Below, in pieces: positions 24,296 through 33,625 of a stretch of DNA of 64,000 nucleotides (position 1 is its first letter; every line of letters starts with the position of its first letter). The position numbers and the translations under genes are program-made. Source of the stretch: Acidovorax sp. 107 (GTDB lineage Bacteria; Pseudomonadota; Gammaproteobacteria; Burkholderiales; Burkholderiaceae_C); NCBI RefSeq assembly GCF_003058055.1, contig NZ_QBTZ01000001.1, forward strand, positions 1,428,501 through 1,492,500, given 5' to 3'. Under the pieces are notes generated by a model that did no database searches, was not told the DNA's origin, and was given only the letters and a program-made list of their open reading frames with translations.

Positions 24296-25071
24296 GCAGC
24301 GTATCCATCCAAGCCGTCTCGCGCGTCTTTGAGACCGCCAAGGGCCAGCGAACGCAGGCGCTGCAGCCGGTTGATTTTGAAGTGCGTGATAACGACTTCG
24401 TGACCATCCTCGGCCCCTCGGGCTGCGGCAAGTCCACGCTGCTGCGCATCGTCGCGGGCCTGGACCACGCCACCAGCGGCCGCGTGCTGTTGGACGGCGT
24501 ACCTGTGGAAGGCCCTGGCGCCGACCGTGGCATGGTGTTCCAGAGCTACACGCTGTTCCCCTGGCTCACCATCGAGCAGAACATCCGCTTTGGCCTGCGC
24601 GAGCGCGGCATGCCCGAAGCACAGCAAAAAGAGCGCGCCGCGTACTTCATCGCCAAGGTGGGCCTGCGCGGCTTTGAGCAGCACTTTCCCAAGCAGCTGT
24701 CGGGCGGCATGCAGCAGCGCACCGCCATTGCGCGTGCGCTGGCCAACGACCCCAAGATTTTGTTGATGGACGAGCCCTTCGGCGCACTGGACAACCAGAC
24801 CCGCGTGCTCATGCAAGAGCTGCTGCTGGGCATCTGGGAGGCCGAGCGCAAGACGGTGCTTTTCGTCACCCACGACATCGACGAAGCCATCTTCATGGCC
24901 AACCGCGTGGCCGTATTCAGCGCCCGGCCCGGCCGCATCAAGACCGAGCTGGCCGTGGACCTGCCGCACCCACGCCACTACACCATCAAGACCAGCCCTG
25001 AGTTCATGGACCTCAAGGCGCGTCTCACCGAAGAGATCCGCGCCGAATCCATGGCGGCGGACCTGCACTGA
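24292..25071 (+). CDS. ABC transporter ATP-binding protein, NitT/TauT type, hut-linked
   Basis: The 259-residue ATPase has Walker A GPSGCGKSTLLRI, Q-loop FQSYTLFPWLT, signature QLSGGMQQRTAIARAL, Walker B ILLMDEPFGALD and switch His in VTHDIDEA, all intact. It starts within the end of the permease gene, so the three transporter genes are translationally coupled. HutC lies 30 bases downstream and is likely in the same transcript. Confidence 0.93.
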   Translation: MSSVSIQAVSRVFETAKGQRTQALQPVDFEVRDNDFVTILGPSGCGKSTLLRIVAGLDHATSGRVLLDGVPVEGPGADRGMVFQSYTLFPWLTIEQNIRFGLRERGMPEAQQKERAAYFIAKVGLRGFEQHFPKQLSGGMQQRTAIARALANDPKILLMDEPFGALDNQTRVLMQELLLGIWEAERKTVLFVTHDIDEAIFMANRVAVFSARPGRIKTELAVDLPHPRHYTIKTSPEFMDLKARLTEEIRAESMAADLH

Positions 25072-25101
25072 TCTGAACCTGCACCAGCCCTGCATTCACC
25101 C

Positions 25102-25914
25102 ATGAGCGCCCGTCCTTCTAGTCGCACCACCGCCACTGCACCGCGTAGCACCACGCCTGCCAAGGCCGTGGCCGCCGTGGCCGCGCCTGCGCAGGCCATG
25201 GCGCTGTACGAGCAGGTCAAGGACCACATCTCGCGCAAGATCCAGGAAGGCATCTGGCGCGCGGGCGACCGCCTGCCGTCCGAGAACGAGCTGGTCACCC
25301 AGTTCGGCATCTCGCGCATGACGGTGAACCGCGCGCTGCGCGAGCTGGTGGAGCAGGGCCGCATCGTGCGCGTGGCGGGCGTGGGCAGTTTTGTGGCCGA
25401 AGACAAGCCTCAGTCCACGCTGCTGCAGATTGCCAACCTGGCGAGCGAAATCCGCCAGCGTGGGCACGACTACCGCTGCGATGTGCTCGCGGTGGAGCGC
25501 ACCTCCGCCACGCTGGAAGTGGCAGCCGCGCTGGACCTGCGCACGGGCGAGTCGGTGTTCCACTCGCTGTGCATCCACCGCGAAGACGGCCTGCCCGTGC
25601 AACTGGAAGACCGCCACGTGAACCCACGCCAGGTGCCCCAGTTCGCCGCGCAGGACTTCACGCAACTGCAGCCCTCCGAATACCTGGTGCGCAACGTGCC
25701 CTTCGACCAGATCGAGCATGTGGTCGATGCCGTCATGCCCACCGCCGAGCAGGCCGCGCTGCTGGAGATGTCTCCGCAGGAGCCTTGCCTGCTGCTCACC
25801 CGCCGCACCTGGTCGCGCGGCGTGCCGATCACCGTGGTGCGCTGCCTGCACCCCGCCACCCGTTACCGCCTGGGCAGCCGCTTCCGCGCTGACGGCAACC
25901 CCGTCGCCGGTTGA
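25102..25914 (+). CDS. hutC: Histidine utilisation repressor HutC (GntR/HutC family)
   Basis: The 270-residue repressor has an unusually long Ala/Thr/Pro-rich leader (about 35 residues). A GntR-type winged helix follows: DHISRKIQEGIWRAGDRLPS, SENELVTQFGISRMTVNRAL and GRIVRVAGVGSFVAE. Then comes a UTRA ligand domain with QLEDRHVNP, TQLQPSEYL and SPQEPCLLLTRRTWSRG. HutC binds urocanate and releases the hut operators. Candidate operators lie at 22371 and 26093. Its identity is well supported by the neighbouring hutH and hutU. Confidence 0.93.
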   Translation: MSARPSSRTTATAPRSTTPAKAVAAVAAPAQAMALYEQVKDHISRKIQEGIWRAGDRLPSENELVTQFGISRMTVNRALRELVEQGRIVRVAGVGSFVAEDKPQSTLLQIANLASEIRQRGHDYRCDVLAVERTSATLEVAAALDLRTGESVFHSLCIHREDGLPVQLEDRHVNPRQVPQFAAQDFTQLQPSEYLVRNVPFDQIEHVVDAVMPTAEQAALLEMSPQEPCLLLTRRTWSRGVPITVVRCLHPATRYRLGSRFRADGNPVAG

Positions 25915-25922
25915 ATATGAAG

Positions 25923-26012
25923 CACCCCCTGAGTCGCTTCGCGCCTTCCCCCTCAAGGGGGACGACACCCTCGCTGCGGGGCGGCCCTTGCGCGGTGTCT
26001 CTCGCGGAGGCA
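25923..26012 (+). repeat. Comamonadaceae-type interspersed repeat between hutC and hutH
   Basis: The block includes CTTCGCGCCTTCCCCCTCAA, then GGGGGACGACAC and GCGGGGCGGCCC. A related block in opposite orientation lies at 41587-41650 in the liv operon. Both have the same order of a C-run/G-run dyad and a GGGGCGGCCC element. No coding potential is evident. Confidence 0.6.
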
Positions 26013-26092
26013 CTGGCAGTTGCAACCGCAGCGGGATTGACAGTCCGCATCTGACGAACAAACTGACGCTCGCTATTTTTCGCTTGTACCTA

Positions 26093-26106
26093 CTTGTATA
26101 TACAGG
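26093..26106 (+). promoter_or_regulatory. Candidate HutC operator before hutH
   Basis: CTTGTATATACAGG matches the perfect palindrome at 22371-22384 at 13 of 14 positions and ends nine bases before the hutH ATG. A repressor here would block initiation or early elongation. A partial extra half-site CTTGTACC lies just upstream. Confidence 0.75.
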
Positions 26107-26115
26107 ATCAACGCC

Positions 26116-27654
26116 ATGACACAGAACGCATCACCAATCACCCTGCACCCCGGCCGCGTCACGCTGGCTGAGCTGCGCCGCATCCACGCTGGCCCCGTGC
26201 AACTGGTGCTGGACGCGTCGGCCCGCGCGGGTTTGCAGAAATCCCTGGCCACGGTGCAGCGCATCGTCGATGAAGACCAGGTGGTCTATGGCATCAACAC
26301 TGGCTTTGGCAAGCTGGCCAGCACCAAGATTGCGCACGACCGCCTGGCCGAGCTGCAGCGCAACTTGGTGCTGTCGCACAGCGTGGGCACGGGCGACCCG
26401 CTGCCCGACGATGTGGTGCGCCTCATCCTGGCGACCAAGGCCGTGAGCCTGGCGCGTGGCCACTCGGGCGTGCGGCCCGAGCTGGTGGATGCGCTGTTGG
26501 CGCTGGCCAACGCCAACGTGTTGCCGGTGATTCCAGCGAAGGGCTCGGTGGGTGCATCCGGCGACCTGGCACCTCTGGCGCACATGGCCTGCGTGCTGAT
26601 CGGGGAAGGGCAGGCCAAGGTGGACGGCAAGGTAGTGCCGGGTGCCGAGGCCATGCGTTCTATCGGCCTGCAGCCCTTTGTGCTGGGCCCCAAGGAAGGG
26701 CTGGCGCTGCTTAACGGTACGCAGGTGTCCACCGCGCTGGCGCTGGCCGGGTTGTTCGGCGCCGAGAGCGTGTTTGCCGCCGCACTGGTCGCAGGCTGCC
26801 TGTCGCTCGAAGCCATCAAGGGCTCGGTCAAGCCGTTTGATGCACGCATTCATGAAGCACGGGGGCAGGCCGGGCAGATCGCCGTGGCTGCCGCCGTGCG
26901 TGCGCTGCTGGATGGCAGCGCCATCGACCCCTCGCACCCCCACTGCGGCCGCGTGCAAGACCCTTATTCGATCCGCTGCGTGCCCCAGGTGATGGGCGCG
27001 TGCCTGGACAACTTGCACCACGCCGCGCGAGTGCTGACCATCGAGGCCAATGCGGCGTCGGACAACCCGCTCGTTTTCGACAACGGCGACGTGATCTCCG
27101 GCGGCAACTTCCACGCCGAGCCCGTGGCCTTTGTGGCCGACATCATCGCGTTGGCGGTGGCCGAGATCGGTGCCATTTCCGAGCGCCGCCTGTCGCTGCT
27201 GCTGGACCCGGGCCTCTCGGGCCTGCCCGCATTCCTGATCCGAGACAGCGGCGTGAACTCGGGTTTCATGATCGCCCAGGTCACCGCCGCCGCGCTGGCT
27301 GCGGAGAATCAGTGCCTGGCCAACCCCAGCAGCGTGACCAGCCTGCCCACATCGGCCAACCAGGAGGACCACGTTTCCATGGCCACCTACGGCGCGCGGC
27401 GCCTGGCCGACATGGTGCGCAACGCCGCAGTGATGGTGGGCATCGAGGCCATGGCCGCTGCCCAGGGCATGGAGTTCGACCGTGCCTTGAAGTCATCGCC
27501 TCTGGTTGAAGACCAGTTCGCCGCCATCCGCCAGCGCGTGGCCTACCTGGAGCAGGACCGCTACCTCGCCACCGACATCGAATCCATGCGCGAATGGGCC
27601 CAGCAGTCCGCCTGGCCCGCAGCGCTCACGCAGTGCCTGCCCAGCTTCGCCTGA
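26116..27654 (+). CDS. hutH: Histidine ammonia-lyase
   Basis: HutH deaminates L-histidine to urocanate, the first step of degradation. The 512-residue cytoplasmic enzyme has the ASGD sequence that cyclises to the MIO electrophile in GSVGASGDLAPLAHM (Ala-Ser-Gly at about residues 143-145). It also shows the family element YGINTGFGKLA near the N-terminus, and SLPTSANQEDHVSM. The length is normal. It is the first gene after the HutC operator at 26093. A repeat-containing spacer separates it from hutU. Confidence 0.97.
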   Translation: MTQNASPITLHPGRVTLAELRRIHAGPVQLVLDASARAGLQKSLATVQRIVDEDQVVYGINTGFGKLASTKIAHDRLAELQRNLVLSHSVGTGDPLPDDVVRLILATKAVSLARGHSGVRPELVDALLALANANVLPVIPAKGSVGASGDLAPLAHMACVLIGEGQAKVDGKVVPGAEAMRSIGLQPFVLGPKEGLALLNGTQVSTALALAGLFGAESVFAAALVAGCLSLEAIKGSVKPFDARIHEARGQAGQIAVAAAVRALLDGSAIDPSHPHCGRVQDPYSIRCVPQVMGACLDNLHHAARVLTIEANAASDNPLVFDNGDVISGGNFHAEPVAFVADIIALAVAEIGAISERRLSLLLDPGLSGLPAFLIRDSGVNSGFMIAQVTAAALAAENQCLANPSSVTSLPTSANQEDHVSMATYGARRLADMVRNAAVMVGIEAMAAAQGMEFDRALKSSPLVEDQFAAIRQRVAYLEQDRYLATDIESMREWAQQSAWPAALTQCLPSFA

Positions 27655-27681
27655 ATCCCATGCGCGCATCCACCCCCAACA

Positions 27682-27752
27682 CCGTTCGGGCTGAGCCTGT
27701 CGAAGCCAGGGCCCTCCCTGTGCAAGCCCTTCGACAAGCTCAGGGCGAACGG
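27682..27752. repeat. Inverted repeat of the GTTCG...CTGAGC...GTCGAAG type between hutH and hutU
   Basis: The left arm CCGTTCGGGCTGAGCCTGTC and the right arm GACAAGCTCAGGGCGAACGG form a long imperfect stem with about 30 bases between. This dyad is a very common dispersed repeat in betaproteobacteria. In RNA it could act as a stem that separates the two messages. Confidence 0.75.
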
Positions 27753-27815
27753 GGCCGGTGACCGCTTCCGCATCTACATCGATCAACCGCCATCACATTC
27801 ACTCAGGAGCCCACC

Positions 27816-29549
27816 ATGAACGCCAACGACGCCATCATCGCTGCCGCAGCTTCTTCTTCCAGCACCGACCCCCGCCACGACGCCAGCCGCGTGATCCGCG
27901 CGCCGCGCGGCAGCCAGCTCACCTGCAAGAGCTGGCTCACCGAGGCTGCCTACCGCATGATCCAGAACAACCTGGACGCCGAAGTTGCCGAGCGACCGCA
28001 GGACCTGGTGGTGTACGGCGGCATCGGCCGCGCCGCACGCAACTGGGAGTGCTATGACCAGATCCTCGCCTCGCTCAAGGAGCTGAACGACGACGAGACC
28101 CTGCTCATCCAGTCCGGCAAGCCCGTGGGCGTGTTCAAGACCCACACCAACGCGCCCCGCGTGCTGCTGGCCAACAGCAACCTGGTGCCCAAGTGGGCCA
28201 ACTGGGAGCACTTCAGCGAGCTGGACCAGAAGGGCCTGTTCATGTACGGCCAGATGACCGCCGGCAGCTGGATCTACATCGGCACGCAAGGCATCGTGCA
28301 GGGCACCTACGAGACCTTCGCCGAAGCCGGCCGCAAGCACTATGGCGGCTCGCTCGAAGGCAAGTGGATCCTGACGGCCGGCCTGGGCGGGATGGGCGGC
28401 GCGCAGCCGCTGGCCGCCACGTTCGCGGGCGCGGTGTCGCTCAACATCGAATGCCAGCAAAGCAGCATCGACTTTCGCCTGCGCACGCGCTACGTGGACA
28501 AGCAGGCGCGGGATATCGATCACGCCATTGAACTCATCCGTCAGCACACGGCGGCCAGGGAGGCCATCTCCATCGCGCTCCTGGGCAACGCGGCCGACGT
28601 GCTGCCTGAACTCGTCAAGCGCGCCAAGGCCGGCGGCCTCAAGCCCGACCTGGTCACCGACCAGACCTCGGCCCACGACCTGGTCAACGGCTACCTGCCC
28701 GCGGGCTGGACGGTGGAGCAATGGCGCGCGGCGCAGCAGGACGTGACGCAGCACGAGGTGCTCAAGAAGGCCGCAGCCCGCTCCTGCGCCGTGCACGTGC
28801 AGGCCATGCTGGACTTTGAAGCCATGGGCATCCCGGTGGTGGACTACGGCAACAACATCCGCCAGGTGGCGTTCGATGAAGGCGTGAAGAACGCGTTCGA
28901 CTTCCCCGGCTTCGTGCCTGCGTACATCCGCCCGCTGTTCTGCGAAGGCAAGGGTCCGTTCCGCTGGGTAGCCCTGTCGGGCGACCCGGAAGACATTCGC
29001 AAGACCGACGCCAAGATCAAGGAGCTGTTCCCCGAGAACAAGCATGTGCACCGCTGGCTGGATATGGCGGGCGAGCGCATTGCCTTCCAGGGCCTGCCCG
29101 CACGCATCTGCTGGCTGGGCCTGGGCGAGCGCCACCTCGCGGGCCTGGCCTTCAACGAGATGGTGAAGAACGGCGAGTTGAAGGCACCCATCGTGATCGG
29201 CCGCGACCACCTGGACACCGGCAGCGTGGCCAGCCCCAACCGCGAAACCGAAGCCATGAAGGACGGCACCGACGCCGTGAGCGACTGGCCGCTGCTCAAC
29301 GCCCTGCTAAACACCGCAGGCGGCGCCACCTGGGTCAGCCTGCACCACGGCGGCGGCGTGGGCATGGGCTACTCGCAGCATTCGGGCATGGTCATCGTGG
29401 CCGATGGCACCGACGCAGCGGCCGAGCGCTTGGCGCGCGTGCTGGTCAACGACTGCGGCAGCGGCGTGATGCGCCATGCCGACGCGGGCTACGAACTGGC
29501 CGTGGAAACGGCCAAGAAACAGGGTCTGAAGCTGCCCATGGTGAAGTGA
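27816..29549 (+). CDS. hutU: Urocanate hydratase (urocanase)
   Basis: HutU converts urocanate to imidazolone-5-propionate using tightly bound NAD+. The 577-residue protein carries the NAD-binding stretch [19 protein letters not shown], the upstream [15 protein letters not shown], and the C-terminal block [19 protein letters not shown]. It is cytoplasmic and of normal family length (about 555-575). A GGAG element eight bases before the ATG fits the start. It lies 160 bases after hutH. Confidence 0.97.
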   Translation: MNANDAIIAAAASSSSTDPRHDASRVIRAPRGSQLTCKSWLTEAAYRMIQNNLDAEVAERPQDLVVYGGIGRAARNWECYDQILASLKELNDDETLLIQSGKPVGVFKTHTNAPRVLLANSNLVPKWANWEHFSELDQKGLFMYGQMTAGSWIYIGTQGIVQGTYETFAEAGRKHYGGSLEGKWILTAGLGGMGGAQPLAATFAGAVSLNIECQQSSIDFRLRTRYVDKQARDIDHAIELIRQHTAAREAISIALLGNAADVLPELVKRAKAGGLKPDLVTDQTSAHDLVNGYLPAGWTVEQWRAAQQDVTQHEVLKKAAARSCAVHVQAMLDFEAMGIPVVDYGNNIRQVAFDEGVKNAFDFPGFVPAYIRPLFCEGKGPFRWVALSGDPEDIRKTDAKIKELFPENKHVHRWLDMAGERIAFQGLPARICWLGLGERHLAGLAFNEMVKNGELKAPIVIGRDHLDTGSVASPNRETEAMKDGTDAVSDWPLLNALLNTAGGATWVSLHHGGGVGMGYSQHSGMVIVADGTDAAAERLARVLVNDCGSGVMRHADAGYELAVETAKKQGLKLPMVK

Positions 29550-29591
29550 CCCGGTGAAAGTGACGAAATAACAGGGATGTGAAAAAGGGAA

Positions 29592-29618
29592 CTGCATTCC
29601 CATTCCGTGGGAATGCAG
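29592..29618. promoter_or_regulatory. Perfect inverted repeat, candidate operator of the IclR-type regulator
   Basis: CTGCATTCCCA and TGGGAATGCAG are perfect complements with a five-base spacer. The repeat ends seven bases before the start of the IclR-type gene, so bound protein would block its translation start or promoter. It could also be a stem after hutU, but no T tract follows. Confidence 0.65.
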
Positions 29619-29625
29619 GGTTTGA

Positions 29626-30402
29626 ATGCCGCAGCAATCCTTTGATACTGAGTCCATGCCCACCCGTGGACCGACCTCCGTTGCCGCCGCCGACCGTGTT
29701 CTGCACGTGCTGGCGGTACTGGCGCAGCACGGCCAGCCCATGTCGGCGGCTGAGCTGATGGAGGCCACGGGTCTGGCGCGCAGCACGTTGTACCGGCAGC
29801 TCGCGCGGCTCAAGCTGTGGGGTTTTGTGCTGGAGGGCAGTGGGCACTACGCGCCCGGCCCACTCAGCCTGCAGCTGGCTCTGGGCTTTGACATGGCGTC
29901 GCACCTGGTGCACCACGCACGGCCGGACATGCAAGCGCTGGCCCGGCAGTCCCACGAAAGCGTGGGGCTGGTGGTGGCCGTGAACGACAGTGTGGTGTGC
30001 CTGGACATGGTGGACAGCACGCAGGCCCTGCGCTGTTCGTTTGAAAAAGGACGCAGCGTGCCCTTGCGGGCCGGTGCCTCTGCCAAGTGTCTGCTCGCCC
30101 ATGTGGCACCGGCCACACGCAGCGCCATCCTCGACCTGCACTACGGTGCTGGCACCGCTGAGCGCCAGGCGGCGCTGGCCGAACTGGAAGGCATAGCCAA
30201 AGCCGGCTACGCCGTCAGCTCCGGTGAGGTGGATGCCGGAGTCTGGGGCGTCAGCGTACCGGTGTTCGGCTCTCCCCGGCAGGCCGCCGGAGCCATCACC
30301 CTGATGGCCCCGATCTTGCGAGCCCAGGGGCAGGAGGCCGCGCTCACCGGCATGACCGTCGTCGCCGCAGCGCGCATCTCCCGCCAGCTCACCCCTCCCT
30401 GA
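29626..30402 (+). CDS. IclR-family transcriptional regulator in the hut locus
   Basis: The 258-residue protein has an N-terminal winged helix (VLHVLAVLAQHGQPMSAAEL, TGLARSTLYRQLARLKLWG). A C-terminal ligand domain follows with LARQSHESVGLVVAVNDSVV and SAKCLLAHV. IclR regulators commonly respond to small acids and control catabolic operons. It precedes the second transporter by 32 bases, so it may regulate that transporter. The perfect palindrome at 29592-29618 is its likely autoregulatory site. The start could instead be the ATG at 29656 (MPTRGPTSVAA). Confidence 0.88.
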   Translation: MPQQSFDTESMPTRGPTSVAAADRVLHVLAVLAQHGQPMSAAELMEATGLARSTLYRQLARLKLWGFVLEGSGHYAPGPLSLQLALGFDMASHLVHHARPDMQALARQSHESVGLVVAVNDSVVCLDMVDSTQALRCSFEKGRSVPLRAGASAKCLLAHVAPATRSAILDLHYGAGTAERQAALAELEGIAKAGYAVSSGEVDAGVWGVSVPVFGSPRQAAGAITLMAPILRAQGQEAALTGMTVVAAARISRQLTPP

Positions 30403-30434
30403 ATTCCCTCACCCCTCCCCAAGGAGCTTTCCCC

Positions 30435-31184
30435 ATGAACCTTCGTCGCAATCTTCTTCTGGCCAGCCTGGCCGCCGCAGCCTTTTGCACCATGGGTGCA
30501 CAGGCGCAGGACAACGTGCTGCGTGTGGGCACCGATGCCACGTTCCCGCCCATGGAGTTTGTCGAGAACGGCAAGCGCACGGGTTTTGACGTCGAACTGG
30601 TGGAGGCGATTGCCAAGACCATGGGCAAGCAGGTCGAGTGGGTGGACATCGACTTCAAGGGCCTGATCCCCGGCCTGATCTCCAAGCGCTTTGACATGGC
30701 CGTCTCGGCCATCTACATCACGGACGAGCGCAAGAAGGTGGTGGACTTCACCGATTCGTACTACGCCGGTGGCCTGGTGGTGATGGTGAAGGCCGACAAC
30801 AAGGCCATCAACAAGCTGGCCGACCTGGATGGGAAGAAAGTCAGCGTGCAGGTGGGCACCAAGTCGGTGGCGTACCTGACCGAGAAATTCCCCAAGGTGC
30901 AACGTGTCGAGGTCGAGAAGAACCAGGAGATGTTCAACCTGGTGGACATCGGCCGCGCCGATGCCGCTGTGACCGGCAAACCCGCCGCCTTCCAGTATGT
31001 GCGCACCCGTCCAGGCCTGCGCGTGCTGGATGAGCAACTCACTACCGAAGAGTACGGCATGGCCCTGCGCAAGGACACGCCCGAGCTGACGAAGGCCGTG
31101 AACGGCGCCATCACCAAGCTCAAGGCCGATGGCACCTACGCGGCCATCGTCAAGAAGTGGTTCAGCAACAGCGCTGCCAAGTAA
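30435..31184 (+). CDS. Polar amino acid ABC transporter substrate-binding protein
   Basis: The 249-residue periplasmic protein has a signal peptide ending GAQAQ-D. Its mature start is NVLRVGTDATFPPMEFVENG, typical of the HisJ/GlnH family. The hallmark GFDVELVEAIAKTMGK and the ligand-site FDMAVSAIYITDERKKVVDF are present. In this locus histidine is the most likely ligand, but glutamate, the pathway product, is also possible. AAGGAG precedes the ATG by about eight bases. Confidence 0.9.
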   Translation: MNLRRNLLLASLAAAAFCTMGAQAQDNVLRVGTDATFPPMEFVENGKRTGFDVELVEAIAKTMGKQVEWVDIDFKGLIPGLISKRFDMAVSAIYITDERKKVVDFTDSYYAGGLVVMVKADNKAINKLADLDGKKVSVQVGTKSVAYLTEKFPKVQRVEVEKNQEMFNLVDIGRADAAVTGKPAAFQYVRTRPGLRVLDEQLTTEEYGMALRKDTPELTKAVNGAITKLKADGTYAAIVKKWFSNSAAK

Positions 31185-31213
31185 ACAACAGCCTACCGTT
31201 GCCGAACTGAGCC

Positions 31214-31882
31214 ATGGAACTCGATTTTTCTCCTGTCTGGGCCGGATTGCCCCAGTTGCTGGCGGGCGCGCTGGTCACCGTGGAAATCACGGCCGCCTCG
31301 CTGCTGCTGGGCTGCGTCATGGGCCTCCTGGTGGGCATTGGCCGCCTGAACCCCAAGCGCCGCGTGGTCTACGCCCTGTGCACCGCCTACGTGGCTGCAA
31401 TCCGTGGCACGCCGCTGCTGGTGCAGCTGTTCATCCTGTTCTTTGGCCTGCCGCAGTTCGGCATCTTGCTGCCCGCGTTTGTGTGCGGCGTGATTGGCCT
31501 GGGCATTTACTCGGGTGCCTATGTGTCCGAGGTGGTGCGCGGTGCCATCCAGTCCATCGACAAGGGGCAGATGGAGGCTGCGCGCTCCATCGGCATGTCC
31601 TCAGGTCTGGCCATGCGCACCGTGGTGCTGCCGCAGGCAGTGGTGCGCATGATTCCGCCGCTGGGCAATGAGTTCATCGCGCTGATCAAAAACTCCGCGC
31701 TGGTGTCGCTGCTCACCATCCACGATCTGATGCACGAGGGGCAGAAGATCATCAGCGTGTCTTACCGCTCGCTGGAGGTGTACCTCGCGATTGCGGTGGT
31801 GTATTTCATCCTCACGGGTGTCACGACGCTGGTGCTGCGTCGCATGGAGTTGCGCCTGCGTGCCGGAGGGATGGTGCAATGA
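31214..31882 (+). CDS. Polar amino acid ABC transporter permease (HisM/HisQ type)
   Basis: The 222-residue membrane protein has about five membrane segments and the family start [20 protein letters not shown]. The motif [18 protein letters not shown] and the EAA loop [20 protein letters not shown] are the usual marks. Only one permease gene is present, so the channel is probably a homodimer. It overlaps the following ATPase gene by four bases. Confidence 0.92.
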   Translation: MELDFSPVWAGLPQLLAGALVTVEITAASLLLGCVMGLLVGIGRLNPKRRVVYALCTAYVAAIRGTPLLVQLFILFFGLPQFGILLPAFVCGVIGLGIYSGAYVSEVVRGAIQSIDKGQMEAARSIGMSSGLAMRTVVLPQAVVRMIPPLGNEFIALIKNSALVSLLTIHDLMHEGQKIISVSYRSLEVYLAIAVVYFILTGVTTLVLRRMELRLRAGGMVQ

Positions 31883-32673
31883 AAAAAGAATCTGCAATGA
31901 ACGGAGCAGGCCAGTCCGCCGAGCCCATCGTGCGCATCCGGGGGCTGCGCAAGTCGTTTGGCAGCCATGTGGTGCTCAATGGCATCGACTTTGATGTACT
32001 GCCGTCACAGGTGGTGGTGGTCATCGGGCCCAGTGGCTCAGGCAAGAGCACCTTCTTGCGCTGCTGCAATGGGCTGGAGCAGCCAGAGGGCGGCACGGTC
32101 GAGATCTGTGGCCGCACGCTGGTGCAGGACGGCCGCATGCTGCCCGACCATGACCTCAACGCCCTGCGCGAAGAGGTGGGCATGGTGTTCCAGTCGTTCA
32201 ACCTGTTTCCGCACCTGTCGGTGCTCGACAACGTCACGCTGGGCCCGCGCAAGCTGCGCGGCCTCTCGCGCAAGGACGCCGAGGAGCGTGCGCAGGCCTT
32301 GCTGGCCAAGGTGGGCCTGGCGCACAAGGCCGCGGCCATGCCCGCCAGCCTGTCGGGCGGGCAGAAGCAGCGGGTGGCCATTGCCCGCGCGCTGGCCATG
32401 GAGCCGCGCGTGATGCTGTTCGACGAGCCCACCTCGGCGCTGGACCCGGAGCTGGTGGGCGAGGTGCTGCAGGTCATGAAACTGCTGGCCAGTGAAGGCA
32501 TGACCATGATGGTCGTGACCCACGAAATGGACTTTGCGCGCGAGGTGGGCGATGTGGTGGTCGTGATGGATGGCGGCGGCATCATCGAATCCGGCCAGCC
32601 CGCCACCATCTTCACCAACCCTACGCAGGAGCGCACGCGTTCTTTCCTGCAGGCGGTGCTGACCCGCGCCTGA
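31879..32673 (+). CDS. Polar amino acid ABC transporter ATP-binding protein
   Basis: The 264-residue ATPase has Walker [15 protein letters not shown]-loop [13 protein letters not shown], signature [16 protein letters not shown], Walker [14 protein letters not shown] and switch VTHEMDFA. It is of the HisP/GlnQ type. The gene is coupled to the permease. A second ATG ([10 protein letters not shown]) seven codons in is an alternative start. Confidence 0.93.
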   Translation: MKKESAMNGAGQSAEPIVRIRGLRKSFGSHVVLNGIDFDVLPSQVVVVIGPSGSGKSTFLRCCNGLEQPEGGTVEICGRTLVQDGRMLPDHDLNALREEVGMVFQSFNLFPHLSVLDNVTLGPRKLRGLSRKDAEERAQALLAKVGLAHKAAAMPASLSGGQKQRVAIARALAMEPRVMLFDEPTSALDPELVGEVLQVMKLLASEGMTMMVVTHEMDFAREVGDVVVVMDGGGIIESGQPATIFTNPTQERTRSFLQAVLTRA

Positions 32674-32731
32674 GCCAGGGGGCGGCATGGTGCACGACAA
32701 CGGTCAACAACCTACAAGGAGACAGCCTCGC

Positions 32732-33625
32732 ATGCCCCCGTTCTCACCCGGCAATGACCGGCGCCAGCGACAGCACTTTCAACAGCGTTTGCAAGAGCGC
32801 CTGACCGCAGACCACATTGCCCGCTTTGATCGGGATGGTGCGCTCTGCATCAAGCAACTGCTCGCGCCTGAAGAGGTTGCGCTGCTGCGCGATGGCATCG
32901 ACGCCAACCTGGCCGCGCCCAGCCCGCGCGCCAAGGTGGCCAGCCGGCCGGATGACCCGGGCCGCTTCTTCGAGGACTTCTGCAACTGGCAGGACATCCC
33001 GCAGTTTGGCCGCTTTGTGCGCGACACGCCGCTGGCCCTGGCTGCGCAGCGCCTGATGCAGTCGCGCACCGTGCGGCTGTACCACGACCATGTGCTGGTC
33101 AAAGAGCCGGGCACGCGCCAGCGCACGCCCTGGCACCAGGACCAACCGTACTACAACATCGACGGCATGCAGAACATCAGCATGTGGATTCCGGTGGACC
33201 CGGTGTCCCGCGCTGCGACGCTGGAGTTTGTGGCCGGTTCGCACAAGGGGCCGTGGCTCATGCCGCGCACCTTCATGGACAACCAGGCCAAGTGGTTCCC
33301 CGAAGGCAGCCTGCAGGACCTGCCCAACGTCGAGGCCGACTGCGATGCCTTCCCTATTGTGGGCTGGGAGATCGAGCCGGGTGACGTGGTGTGTTTTCAC
33401 ATGCTCAAGCTGCACGCGGCCGGCGGGGTGGAGGGCAGCAACCGCCGTCGTGTGTTCTCGGTGCGCTTTCTGGGCGACGACACGCGCCATGCGCCCCGGC
33501 CGTGGAAGACCTCGCCCGAGTTTCCGGGCCTGGCCGACGAGCTGCCTGCCGGGGCTGAGATGGACCACCCGCTGTTCCCGCTGCTGGTGGACGGAAACGA
33601 CATGCCACAGGGGGAACGGGCGTGA
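32732..33625 (+). CDS. Phytanoyl-CoA dioxygenase (PhyH)-family protein in the hut operon
   Basis: The 297-residue protein is a predicted Fe(II)/2-oxoglutarate-dependent oxygenase. The iron site is visible as HxD in TPWHQDQPYYNID and a distal His in MLKLHAAGGVEGSN, with Arg in RRRVFSVRFLGDD for 2-oxoglutarate. The start at 32732 (MPPFSPGNDRRQRQ) follows AAGGAGA at good distance; the ATG at 32687 lacks a site. Its stop overlaps the hutD start, so it is translated with the hut genes. It is not one of the classical histidine-degradation enzymes. The substrate is unknown; an imidazole or methylated amino acid derivative is a guess from context. Confidence 0.82.
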   Translation: MPPFSPGNDRRQRQHFQQRLQERLTADHIARFDRDGALCIKQLLAPEEVALLRDGIDANLAAPSPRAKVASRPDDPGRFFEDFCNWQDIPQFGRFVRDTPLALAAQRLMQSRTVRLYHDHVLVKEPGTRQRTPWHQDQPYYNIDGMQNISMWIPVDPVSRAATLEFVAGSHKGPWLMPRTFMDNQAKWFPEGSLQDLPNVEADCDAFPIVGWEIEPGDVVCFHMLKLHAAGGVEGSNRRRVFSVRFLGDDTRHAPRPWKTSPEFPGLADELPAGAEMDHPLFPLLVDGNDMPQGERA

